Assembly: GCF_005233845.1 (NCBI RefSeq)
Contig: NZ_SZQL01000001.1
Coordinates: forward strand, 186,001 to 250,000
Reading direction: 5' to 3'
From: Ilyomonas limi
Lineage (GTDB): Bacteria > Bacteroidota > Bacteroidia > Chitinophagales > Chitinophagaceae
Length of the DNA stretch: 64,000 bases
Below, one piece after another: positions 18,799 through 27,217 of the stretch. Below the pieces are notes generated by a model. It ran no database searches, was not told where the DNA came from, and saw only the letters and a list, made by a program, of their open reading frames with translations. Numbering within the stretch: the first letter of the stretch is position 1; each line of letters starts with the position of its first letter. The position numbers were made by a program, and so were the translations under genes.

Positions 18799-19159
18799 AT
18801 CGTTAAGTGTTAAGTGCTAAAGATAAGAATTTGAAGGGCTTGTTTGCTTTGATAAAATCATTTGACGACGTGTTTTGTTTAAAAGCATTACGGTACCACT
18901 TGTGCCTGCTGCATGCAACAAAAAATAATACCTTATTGCTGAAGTGCCGGTAAGCAGTGAGGTGTAGCCGGGCAAATTAAAACGGCAGCATTTATGTAAA
19001 TACATAGCCTGTTTTTAGCTTGTTTTTGCAACAGCGGGTAGCGCAGCAATCAAAAATAACCTGCTGGCTTTTAATAATTACTTACCCGGTTTTTGTAGCT
19101 GTTTTAAATGGCAGATGTTAATGTTATAATAGTGAAAACCGAAATTGAAATAATGATTT
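18799..19159. other. Divergent intergenic region, nothing recognised
   Basis: About 360 bases between the divergent isomerase-like and ABC exporter genes. It must hold both promoters, but no convincing consensus, operator or small gene was seen. Confidence 0.4.
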
Positions 19160-20902
19160 ATGAAATTACTCTGGAAATACCTGAAGCCACATCGCACCTT
19201 GATTTTCTTTTCACTGTTGCTGGCGGCAGTAGCACAACTGCTCAGCCTGTTTGACCCGGTGATATTTGGAAAGATTATAGACCGCTATGCCACCCATAAA
19301 AGCAACCTGCCCGAAAACGAACTGGTACAAGGCGTACTCTCCTGGCTGGCATTGGCATTAGGCATTGCTATTTTATCAAAGCTTTGCAAAGCGGCACAGG
19401 AATACATTACCCGCAAAGCAGTGGCCCGCTTTGGCATGCACATCTTTAACGATGGGCTAAAGCAAACGCTGCGGCTCTCCTTCCAGGAATTTGAAGAAAG
19501 CCGCAGCGGCACTACGCTGTCTGTGTTGCAAAAAGTAAAAACAGATGCCGAACGGTTTATCAATTCTTTTATCAATGTGTTGTTTTCTTCACTGGTGGGC
19601 GTGGGTTTCCTGCTTTGGTACAGCATCAACCGCAACTGGCTGCTTGTGCCGGTGTTCTTTATAGGTGTGCTGCTGCTGGGTTCGCTTACGGGGCTGGTAT
19701 CTAAAAAGATCAAAGGCATACAACGGTCTATCAACCGCCAAACCGATAAGCAGGCAGGCGTAATTACCGAAAGCCTGCGCAATATTGAGCTGGTTAAAAG
19801 CCTCGGCCTTACCTTCCCGGAAATCAGGCGACTTAATAAGCAAACATTGAACATCTTTAACCTGGAAATGCTGAAGGCAAAAAAAGTAAGCCTGCTTTCT
19901 TTTTTGCAGGGCAATATGCTCAACCTGCTTAAGCAATCTATCTTATTTATTTTACTGTGGCTCATCTTTCGTAAAGTGCTCAGCACCGGTGAATTAATTG
20001 CGATGCAGTTTATTTCCACTGCCATCTTCACGCCTCTGCAGGATTTGGGCAATATGATTATCCTATATCGCGAAGCAGACGCCTCCTTAAAGAGTTTTGA
20101 CCGGCTGATGCAAAAGCCTGTCGAGCAACGCCCTGAAAATTCAATAGAAGTAGGCAGGCTGGAAAGTCTGCGTTTTAAGGACGTGGTTTTCAGGCATAAA
20201 ACAGCAGGCTACAATGCCATTGACGGTATATCTTTTAGCATACAAACCGGGCAAACCATTGCTTTTGTAGGACCATCCGGCTCCGGCAAATCTACACTGG
20301 TTAAACTGCTGGTGGGGTTATATACGCCCGTGAGCGGCTGTATTTACTTTAATGATATTCTTTCTACCCAAATCCAGTATAATCCGCTGCGGCGGCAGAT
20401 TGGTTTTGTAACACAGGATACCCAATTGTATGCGGGCTCCATTAAAGACAACCTCCTATTTGTAAAGCCCACTGCAACCGATGAAGAAATAGCCGAAGCA
20501 CTGCGGAAAGCATCTGCATCTGCCTTGATTGCCAAAGCTTCGCATGGCGTAAATACACTATTAGGCGAAAGCGGTATGAAGTTGTCCGGTGGCGAAAAAC
20601 AACGCTTGTCTATTGCACGGGCATTGTTGAGGCAGCCGCAACTGCTTATTTTTGATGAAGCCACTTCGGCGCTGGACTCGTTGACCGAAGAAGAAATTAC
20701 CAATACCATTCGCAACATATCCAACAGCAGGGAGCAAATGACGATTTTGATTGCCCACCGGTTGTCTACGGTTATGCACGCCGATGTGATTTATGTGCTG
20801 GAGCGGGGCAAAATTATAGAGGTAGGCCCACACCACGATTTGCTGGCATTAACAGGCTTGTACTATGCCATGTGGCGCCAGCAGGTGGGCGAAAGAAAAT
20901 AG
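19160..20902 (+). CDS. ABC exporter with fused membrane and ATPase domains
   Basis: A half-transporter of 580 residues. Residues about 1-320 form a six-helix membrane domain beginning MKLLWKYLKPHRTLI, and 330-580 form the ATPase. Walker A is FVGPSGSGKSTLVK, the signature is KLSGGEKQRLSIARALL, Walker B is LLIFDEATSALD, and the switch His is in LIAHRLSTV. It is of the MsbA/lipid or multidrug exporter type and works as a dimer. It has no partner gene next to it, so a homodimer is likely. The substrate is unknown. Confidence 0.92.
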   Translation: MKLLWKYLKPHRTLIFFSLLLAAVAQLLSLFDPVIFGKIIDRYATHKSNLPENELVQGVLSWLALALGIAILSKLCKAAQEYITRKAVARFGMHIFNDGLKQTLRLSFQEFEESRSGTTLSVLQKVKTDAERFINSFINVLFSSLVGVGFLLWYSINRNWLLVPVFFIGVLLLGSLTGLVSKKIKGIQRSINRQTDKQAGVITESLRNIELVKSLGLTFPEIRRLNKQTLNIFNLEMLKAKKVSLLSFLQGNMLNLLKQSILFILLWLIFRKVLSTGELIAMQFISTAIFTPLQDLGNMIILYREADASLKSFDRLMQKPVEQRPENSIEVGRLESLRFKDVVFRHKTAGYNAIDGISFSIQTGQTIAFVGPSGSGKSTLVKLLVGLYTPVSGCIYFNDILSTQIQYNPLRRQIGFVTQDTQLYAGSIKDNLLFVKPTATDEEIAEALRKASASALIAKASHGVNTLLGESGMKLSGGEKQRLSIARALLRQPQLLIFDEATSALDSLTEEEITNTIRNISNSREQMTILIAHRLSTVMHADVIYVLERGKIIEVGPHHDLLALTGLYYAMWRQQVGERK

Positions 20903-21000
20903 TTATAGCATCAAGTGGCTATAAGGTGGATATAAGGAGCAGGGCTGAAGATTTTATTAGCCAAACCACTCACTCAACAACAAAAATCCCACTTAAGCAA

Positions 21001-21256
21001 AGTGGTGCGGAGGCACGGACGAACTATCTCACTGAGACCGATAAGAAACATTATTCATGAAGTAATGCGCGGAGCGATCATGCCGTCCTTGAACCCACGA
21101 AGTGGCTCATTGAGTCTATTGAAAATATTTACTATCCGAAATAATTAAGCGAAGCGTTCTCATGAATACCATTGAAAAACATCAATACATTCATAACTTC
21201 TTTGTTACTTTTTCTTTCAATGCCTGCCCCGACAAGTCGGGGAGAAAAAAGTAAAA
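21001..21256. repeat. Family-1 intergenic repeat, copy A
   Basis: Starts AGTGGTGCGGAGGCACGGAC, has an extra 46-base piece, then TGCGCGGAGCGATCATGCC. A second shared block begins CATGAATACCATTGAAAAA and ends in a hairpin built on CCCCGACaaGTCGGGG (21227-21242) flanked by T-rich and A-rich arms. Related copies are at 29742 and 41578. Confidence 0.8.
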
Positions 21257-21436
21257 CGGGAAGCATAATTCTAAAATCATTCTCAAACACCTATTGTAGA
21301 GCTACTCGTTAATACAAGTTTATCGGATGATATTACACCATCCTAAAGTTTGTTGTTTAGGTTAAGCGCCTTTAGTTGGCAATGCACTTAGCAATTATTT
21401 TATTCTTTACCATACCAAACAGCTTAAGCCAAAAAT

Positions 21437-21982
21437 TCACTTGCGCAATGGCAGCGTATTGGCATATACTACTTTTTTAAAGCCTTTCAACTTCTCTAAT
21501 ACCGGTTCGCCCAGCGTCAGTTCCTTCATTTGAAAAGGCGGATACACATAGCATATATTACCGTTTATATCATCGTACGCCACAAAGACTACCCAGGCAT
21601 CCGGTTTTCTTAGAATAACATCACACCGGGAAGCTCCTGATTGAAATGTCCACGATAGCCCAAACCGTTGTGCCATCGAGCGCTTTTGTGTTTTTACTGC
21701 CAGCCCAATTCTATTTACATACAAATCATCACTCCACGATTTTTCTTTGCCGTGATAAATAGTATAATCCGGCCCACTTACCGGCACATATTTGCTAAAC
21801 ACCGTTTTTACTGCTTCTTCGCCAATTTTACTGATGAAATGATCGTTGGCAATCTTGGTGGTTGATAGCTGGTTGGAGTCGGCATAATTGGTAGTGGCAG
21901 TTACCTGCGCAGCAAAATTTTTTGCTTTTTGAATAAGGGCCTGCTCGATAGTCACCCGCTGAACGGCATGGAAATATCTCAT
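21437..21982 (-). CDS. Hypothetical protein, possible PD-(D/E)XK-like nuclease
   Basis: A protein of 181 residues from the ATG at 21982, beginning MRYFHAVQRVTIEQAL. A longer start at 22036 is possible, but the upstream AT-rich stretch looks like promoter. I recognise no named family. The centre reads IGEEAVKTVF, then GPDYTIY, WSDDLYV and GLAVKTQ, an order of acidic residues, strand and Lys that resembles a degenerate PD-(D/E)XK nuclease core; the second acidic residue is not where expected. The divergent neighbour 121 bases away is a Dam-type adenine methylase, the classic arrangement of a type II restriction pair. The nuclease call is inference. Confidence 0.55.
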   Translation of the reverse strand: MRYFHAVQRVTIEQALIQKAKNFAAQVTATTNYADSNQLSTTKIANDHFISKIGEEAVKTVFSKYVPVSGPDYTIYHGKEKSWSDDLYVNRIGLAVKTQKRSMAQRFGLSWTFQSGASRCDVILRKPDAWVVFVAYDDINGNICYVYPPFQMKELTLGEPVLEKLKGFKKVVYANTLPLRK

Positions 21983-22103
21983 GTTTTGGTTGCTTGGTAT
22001 TGTACTGCATAAATGTAAGTTTTTATTTATAACCAACTCCTTTTATCAACTAAACTTGCGGCAGCGGTAAAAATGAATAATTTGGCTGCTTATTGCAAAG
22101 CGT

Positions 22104-22967
22104 ATGATTAAAAGTCCGTTGCGTTATCCGGGAGGAAAATCAAGAGGAGTGAAGTTTTTAGCGGAGTTTATTCCGCCTTATAAATCGTTCAGGGAAGTTT
22201 TCTTTGGCGGTGGTTCGCTATCATTTTATTGTATTCAACAATATAAAGATGCACAGTATTCTGCTTCCGATTTAAACTATGAATTATATTGTTTTTGGTC
22301 GCAGTTGAAAGATAAGGGAGTGGAATTAATTAATGAAATCCAGAAAATATATAACCAATACAAAACAGATTCAAACGGTAAATTGTTGTTCAATATGCTG
22401 GTGGAAAGAAGGAATAACAATTTGACTGAGTTGCAGCGCGCAACCGATTTTTTTGTACTCAACCGCATTACTTTTTCGGGCGTGGTAGATAGCGGCGGCT
22501 ATTCGCAAGGTTCTTTTGAAGGCCGGTTTACGCAATCCTCAATAGACCGGCTAAAACAAACCATTCCCATTATTCAACCTATTCAGTTTTATTGTGAAGA
22601 CTTTTCTTACTTGGTAAAACGTCCGGGTGATGAGGTGTTTATTTTTTTAGACCCGCCTTATTACACTGCTACCAAATCAAAACTATATGGAAAGAAGGGC
22701 ATCTTGCATACTTCTTTCGATCATCAACTATTGTTTGAAACATTGCAAAACAGTCCGCACCAATGGCTCATTACGTACGATAACAGTGAATACATCAAAA
22801 GCCTGTACAAAGACTTTTACCAGTGGGAATGGCAATTGCAATATGGTATGACCACGCGCACTAATGCGGCTTTCCCATTAGGCAACGAGCTGCTGATTGC
22901 TAATTATGATTTAGCAAAGGTGCGGGAGGCAAATACAAAAAATTTGAAAGTACAGTTAATAGGTTAA
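22104..22967 (+). CDS. Dam-type DNA adenine N6-methyltransferase (D12 class)
   Basis: An enzyme of 287 residues. The front LRYPGGKSRGVKFLAEFIPPYK is motif X, EVFFGGGSLSFY is the AdoMet-binding motif I, and IFLDPPYYTATKSKLYGK is the catalytic DPPY motif IV. The order X-I-(recognition)-IV is that of Dam/DpnIIA alpha-class enzymes, many of which modify GATC or similar sites. An orphan housekeeping role is possible, but the divergent nuclease-like gene suggests it protects host DNA in a restriction pair. The recognition site cannot be read from sequence. Confidence 0.92.
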   Translation: MIKSPLRYPGGKSRGVKFLAEFIPPYKSFREVFFGGGSLSFYCIQQYKDAQYSASDLNYELYCFWSQLKDKGVELINEIQKIYNQYKTDSNGKLLFNMLVERRNNNLTELQRATDFFVLNRITFSGVVDSGGYSQGSFEGRFTQSSIDRLKQTIPIIQPIQFYCEDFSYLVKRPGDEVFIFLDPPYYTATKSKLYGKKGILHTSFDHQLLFETLQNSPHQWLITYDNSEYIKSLYKDFYQWEWQLQYGMTTRTNAAFPLGNELLIANYDLAKVREANTKNLKVQLIG

Positions 22968-23321
22968 TCTGCTTAACTGGAAGAATAATCCTGTTTTCAA
23001 TTAAATGCACTTTGTAATTACTGTTTGCTGAAAACGTATTTACACATACAGGAAGTGTGTTGCCTGCTAAAAATAAATCGGGCATAAAGTAGAATATCTG
23101 TAAGCCACTTACCCTGTTACTGTTTGTACCAACTTCGCAGTGTAAGAACACCATCATCATTGCGGGCGGAGCAAAGCAATCTGTGCTATGCTTTAAATCA
23201 TTATTGATGGCTTGTTTTGATTTTAATACAATTCACCAATTGCCTCGTGCCGCACAATGGCGAATCGTTAACGCTTATACTATAAAAGCTGTATCATCTA
23301 TCATCACCAATAACACATACT
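22968..23321. other. Intergenic stretch with a partial family-2 palindrome
   Basis: No gene seen. Around 23156-23185, CATTGCGGGCGGAGCAAAGC followed by AATCTGTG resembles one arm of the palindrome found at 37372 and 40006. The other arm is not evident here, so this is at most a fragment. Confidence 0.4.
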
Positions 23322-23718
23322 ATGCAAACGACACCCGAATGGCAGATTATGACTGTAATAGATACTTATTGACAATGCCGTAGACGCCAAAGACCGGACA
23401 CAAGCCCGCTCCTGTTTTACCGACATTATTTATGCTGACTTTAGCCCACTGGGCGGCGGCAAGCCCGCCGAAATACGGGCGGATAACCTGATTGCTGCCT
23501 GGCAAACAAATTTGTATGCCGGCAAGTGATCTTTTCACCTGCGCGGCAGCCACGATGTCAGTATCAATGGTGAAACTGCTACCGATTATTCTAAAAGCTA
23601 TGCCATTAATACGATTGATGGTGGACCAGTTGCGGGCATCTGGGAAATATGGGCAAACTATTCCTACACGCTGGTACGTGCCGGCAACGACTGGAAAGTA
23701 ACCGGCATGAGCGTATAA
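23322..23718 (+). pseudogene. Broken SnoaL-like / NTF2-fold gene
   Basis: Reading the plus strand gives MQTTPEWQIMTVIDTY, then a stop. After a shift of reading frame near 23367 it continues IDNAVDAKDRTQARSCFTD and on to ADNLIAAWQTNLYAGK. An in-frame TGA follows at 23527-23529, then FHLRGSHDVSINGETATDYS and a final DWKVTGMSV stop at 23716. The pieces together match a whole SnoaL-like domain of about 130 residues, of the type that acts on small organic compounds in the cytoplasm. One frameshift plus one nonsense codon means it is decayed. The antisense frame here is a shadow. Confidence 0.72.
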
Positions 23719-23863
23719 TAAAGTGCAAACCAGGGGTGATGACAGGATAAGAGCGTATGTGCCGGGTGGGGAGTAATACCTGCACAACACCAAAACATAA
23801 ACGCTTCAGCTTGCCGGCCGGTACAGTTCATACCCACTATTTCTCCTTTCATCCATTTGCCTG

Positions 23864-23894
23864 TTGACACCCTTTTACAACAGCCATAACTTTG
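23864..23894 (+). promoter_or_regulatory. Putative Bacteroidota promoter
   Basis: TTG at 23864-23866 and TAACTTTG at 23887-23894 (exact TAnnTTTG) with a 20-base spacer. It points at the small lipoprotein gene starting 66 bases downstream. Confidence 0.5.
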
Positions 23895-23959
23895 CGCCCG
23901 CAAAACCTAAACACTTAACAGCGAGGCCACCTGTGGCTTGCCCCGTAAAATAAATATGT

Positions 23960-24085
23960 ATGAAAAAGGGTATCTTCTTTTTACTTGTACTTATTACCAT
24001 CCTATTTGCAGCCTGCGCAAAAACCACCTATAAAGGTGTTGAGCGTGAGGTAATGATTCATCATGCGAATAATATTTTTAATTAA
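23960..24085 (+). CDS. Small lipoprotein, 41 residues
   Basis: Encodes a lysine-led hydrophobic segment MKKGIFFLLVLITILFAAC followed by a short tail of 22 residues. LFAAC is a good lipobox, so the product would be a lipid-anchored peptide of about 23 residues. A promoter-like sequence with exact TAnnTTTG lies upstream. I know no family for it. It could equally be the surviving front of a truncated lipoprotein gene, since no longer frame continues after its TAA. Confidence 0.4.
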   Translation: MKKGIFFLLVLITILFAACAKTTYKGVEREVMIHHANNIFN

Positions 24086-24352
24086 AGGGAGCGTATTGGA
24101 GCGGATGGAAGTACATTCCCTTTAAGCTTTTCTATGCTTCTCAGCAATGAGATGATAGATAGGCTTTGCTTTTAGCCAGGTACTTCGATGTAGCCGGTAC
24201 AAGTGGAGGCTTGTGCCAATGGGTGCGAACAGGTCTTAAATCGGCTATTACAACAAGCAATACAGAGCCATTAGCAACAGGTATCCTGATGCAATTTGCC
24301 TGAAGGAACCAATTATTTACCTGCTGCTGTCTGCCAGTTAGCCTGTCGTAAT

Positions 24353-24742
24353 TCAGGAAGGACGGCTGGTATTCCAGATATCGCGGTGCAGCTTCCATTC
24401 ACCTGCCTCTCTTTTCCAGACAACAAGGAATTTACCCTCATCCATTATTTCGCTGCCTGCACCTTTAAGCCGGTACCTGCCCACTTCTATGGCAGTATCG
24501 CCTTGCTGCTCTACTTCCACAATGTCCAGCTTAGCTTCCTTAATTCCCATGTTCATGGCTCCCTGCCAGAAATCCCGGATGGCTGTGTTGCCTTTAACAA
24601 CATCGCTGCCTGGTGGCAAAAGCATGGCTTCGCTGCTATAGAGTGCTGCAACGCCTGCAGCATCGCCCTGATTGAATTTTTGTTCAAAAGCGTCATCTGC
24701 GGTGCGGATGTCGCTGCGAATGTCAACGGTTTCAGTGGTCAT
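24353..24742 (-). CDS. DUF4440 / SgcJ-type NTF2-like protein
   Basis: A small cytoplasmic protein of 129 residues with the NTF2-like fold. It shows IRTADDAFEQKFNQGDAAGVAALYSSEAMLLPPGSDVVKGNTAI, typical of the SgcJ/EcaC or YybH family, and a final GEWKLHRDIWNTSRP strand. Family members are often called ketosteroid-isomerase-like, but a real catalytic role is not established. It is intact, unlike the SnoaL-like relic at 23322. The neighbours give no pathway. Confidence 0.8.
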   Translation of the reverse strand: MTTETVDIRSDIRTADDAFEQKFNQGDAAGVAALYSSEAMLLPPGSDVVKGNTAIRDFWQGAMNMGIKEAKLDIVEVEQQGDTAIEVGRYRLKGAGSEIMDEGKFLVVWKREAGEWKLHRDIWNTSRPS

Positions 24743-25284
24743 AAGATTTGTTTATAGGTGGTAAGAATGAGGTATGGTGGGGTATTCAGATTAATTTTCA
24801 AGCACCCGGAAAGCAATATACTGTATAGGCTTAAGTATCAACCAAATATACTTATTTAGAACATCACTGAAAAATTTTTATAAGAAAGGGAGAATAATCC
24901 TGATACAGTTTATCCGTTTTGCAGCCTTCATTTCAGGAAGGTTATTGAAAGCAGATGCTTACGCCGGGTATGATACTTATTACTTTTGCAAAGCACCAGT
25001 AATATTGCCTTTTTTATGTTAACCGGGCATTCGGGCTATGCTTTATATTAAAACGTTGCTGCTTTGAATCATTTAAACCTAAGAAAGTTCAATTGCCCCA
25101 TTCAGCCATGACAAGCTAATAATTGCCTGTACTGCAAACGAATGGATCAGCAATTGCGAAAATGAGCGGGCAGGTCCGAGACCTGGTTATTAACTTTTGC
25201 TTCCGGTGGGCTGGCATGTGGCAGAATGAGGTTCTGCAGTCCGCAAAAACAACAATTAAGAAATAACCGCTTCAAACTAAGCCC
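24743..25284. other. Intergenic stretch with no supported gene
   Basis: About 540 bases between the divergent DUF4440 and DUF2784 genes. Frames are short and show no protein pattern. No hairpin or clear promoter seen. Confidence 0.45.
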
Positions 25285-25671
25285 ATGGTACTGAAGTCTT
25301 TGGATGTGCTATTCACTACTGTACACCTGGCTATTATCCTGTTTAATCTTTTTGGCTGGATACCAAAAGCTACCAGAAGAGCACATTTCATGGTTATTCT
25401 GCTTACGGCTGCTTCCTGGTTTTTGCTGGGTATCTGGTTTGGCATAGGTTATTGCCCCGTTACAGACTGGCAATGGCAGGTGAAAACAAGGTTAGGAGAG
25501 CGGAATTTACCCAACAGCTTCATTAAATATTATGCAGAAAAGTTATCCGGCCGGAATTTCGATTCCGGGTTTATAGATGCAGTAATAGCTACTGCTTTCG
25601 GCTTAACCACATTGCTATCCATGTATGTCAATTTCATGCTGCCCCGGATAAAAAGAAGAAAACGGGTTTAA
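25285..25671 (+). CDS. DUF2784-like small membrane protein
   Basis: A membrane protein of 128 residues with about three or four helices. It begins with DVLFTTVHLAIILFNLFGWIP, continues AHFMVILLTAASWFLLGIWFGIGYCPVTDWQWQVKTRLG and ends after another helix with the basic tail RIKRRKRV. The GYCPVTDW.W segment and overall layout are those of DUF2784, a family without a known function that is widespread in bacteria. It stands alone between two minus-strand genes. Function cannot be inferred from context. Confidence 0.75.
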   Translation: MVLKSLDVLFTTVHLAIILFNLFGWIPKATRRAHFMVILLTAASWFLLGIWFGIGYCPVTDWQWQVKTRLGERNLPNSFIKYYAEKLSGRNFDSGFIDAVIATAFGLTTLLSMYVNFMLPRIKRRKRV

Positions 25672-25910
25672 GCATGGCCGGGCAATCTCTTCCTCATCAT
25701 TCTTCAGGTACGTTAAGAAACGAACCTGGATGGAGGAATTATAATTTGATTGTCTGAATTTGATGGGTGAAAGCCCTTAAGAACAATAAGCGTTTCATGG
25801 CGCCTGATTGGCTGGCTTTGGGCGTTTACAACTTTTTGAAGTGTTTTGTACACTTCCTTTTTGAACTGATAGGTTATTTATAGTTTATCTACACTGGCGC
25901 AGGCGTCCAG

Positions 25911-26282
25911 CTATGATTTTGAACGGTAATAATCGTCCTTATCTGTCAACACTTTCTTCCATTGGCGCTGATGGCTCTCCTGCCATTTTTTATTGGGGTG
26001 AACTGCCCAGTTTACTTTCTGTAACTGCCCGCTTACAAAAGCTCTTTGCTCGGCATGTACATATAACGGGTGCTGGTAAAACCATTGCGGGTCTTTTATA
26101 AGCATTTGCCAGAAATCGGCAAAAGAAGCAAACGCCGTTTCAAATATTTTTATCTCATCGCGGTTATCATCATACGTGCTGTGCTGGTACAGAAAGCTGG
26201 TCTTGCCCCTGTCATCTTTTATTCGGTACAGGCTGCCACCGCTCTTTTCTGCGCTGATATCAAAATACAATTCTCTTTGCAT
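25911..26282 (-). CDS. Hypothetical protein
   Basis: A soluble protein of 123 residues beginning MQRELYFDISAEKSGGSLYRIKD. It is rich in aromatic residues (FADFWQMLIKDPQWFYQHPLYVH) and has no signal or membrane segment. I recognise no family. The coding look is good, with a typical start, Bacteroidota-like codon use and no overlap with better frames. No neighbour suggests a role. Confidence 0.55.
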   Translation of the reverse strand: MQRELYFDISAEKSGGSLYRIKDDRGKTSFLYQHSTYDDNRDEIKIFETAFASFADFWQMLIKDPQWFYQHPLYVHAEQRAFVSGQLQKVNWAVHPNKKWQESHQRQWKKVLTDKDDYYRSKS

Positions 26283-26457
26283 GGTGTAAAGTAAAAGAAT
26301 ACAGTGATAGCAGGGGAATGTTTGCTTTATGTAAACAGAAGCAGCGCAGTAATACTTGTACCGTCATATGCCATTTGCTACAGCGCTGCAGAGAATCGAT
26401 ATGCTATAATGGATTGGGAAAAACACCTGAAATAACGGAGGATTACCCATCCGTTCA

Positions 26458-26601
26458 TTAATACAGGCAGTTGGAAACCGGGCAATGCAGCATTTTGGAG
26501 GCCATATATGCTTCATAATCCCGTTTTCCTTCCAAATACTCCTCTATGGAGGGGGCAGCTACAAAAATATCGGTTAATAATTTCTTCTCCTCAAGGCTCA
26601 T
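26458..26601 (-). pseudogene. Truncated HepT-like toxin fragment
   Basis: Starts in a 4-base ATGA overlap with the MNT gene, the standard linkage of the MNT/HepT pair. It encodes only 47 residues. KLLTDIFVAAPSIEEYLEGK and DYEAYMASKML match the first helices of HepT proteins. After ML the sequence becomes unrelated and stops. The HEPN catalytic motif RxxxxH near the usual C-terminus is absent, so the RNase should be inactive. Confidence 0.6.
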
Positions 26602-26903
26602 CGTAGCAGGGGGAGTTTGTGACTGTTAATACTCTGTAGCAGATAAGGATTTTTAAGGGTTTCTTCCGCTACCAGTTCTACCTTTTTTTGCAGCAATTGT
26701 TCCAGCGCGTCTGCCAGGGCAAAATAATTATTGGCATAGGTGGTATAATGCATGTTTTTAGGAAACCGGATAATAAAATCCACATCGCTGCTTTCGTGCA
26801 TGGTGCCTTTGGCTGCGCTGCCAAAGAGGTAAGCCTGCTCTACCCCATATTGCCGCATCAGCTGCCTGATGGCTGGGAGTTGTTGTTCTATTATTGTTTC
26901 CAT
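26598..26903 (-). CDS. Minimal nucleotidyltransferase (MNT antitoxin-like)
   Basis: A protein of 101 residues with a single nucleotidyltransferase domain. AYLFGSAAKGTMHESSDVDFIIRF holds the GSx10DxD active-site pattern of the MNT/MntA family. In intact pairs MntA adds AMP to HepT and neutralises it. The overlapping HepT gene is cut short, so this antitoxin is now probably orphaned. The domain assignment is firm and any present role is unknown. Confidence 0.82.
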   Translation of the reverse strand: METIIEQQLPAIRQLMRQYGVEQAYLFGSAAKGTMHESSDVDFIIRFPKNMHYTTYANNYFALADALEQLLQKKVELVAEETLKNPYLLQSINSHKLPLLR

Positions 26904-27048
26904 GGCAGTTAAAAATAACGCATTTTGGGTTTTGCTGCTGGCTTTTAAAAGTGTTATTGCAATGCACTTTAAATTAAGAGATAATGTAGTTCTCTAACCT
27001 GCTGCTTTATGCTGAATGATTCTGAAGAATCACTTTTGTCTTTCGCCC

Positions 27049-27150
27049 TTGTTGGTGTTCTTCACCAGCAACATATTCTTTAACCCCCTCCTTTTATGAG
27101 ATTTAATCCACGCAGCCAGCAACTCATCTGCTGGTGAAGAACACCAACAA
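27049..27150. repeat. 22-bp perfect inverted repeat
   Basis: The first 20 bases of the left arm are TTGTTGGTGTTCTTCACCAG (arm 27049-27070). Its exact complement lies at 27129-27150, with 58 bases between. It sits in the 314-base gap between the MFS and MNT genes, so it could act as a terminator-like structure for the MFS gene. The arms contain the core GGTG..CACC of the short hairpin family. Confidence 0.7.
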
Positions 27151-27217
27151 CGGCATGAAACGTAAGATATTATGCTACACAAAAAAACAAAAACATCTCC
27201 CATAAAGTGCCCAACCA

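Noticed and set aside
19285-20052. 255-residue frame on the minus strand
   Set aside because: Antisense to the well-supported ABC exporter gene, with no domain or signal.
23347-23793. 148-residue frame on the minus strand
   Set aside because: Lies opposite the SnoaL-like pseudogene, which has a matching protein pattern on the plus strand.
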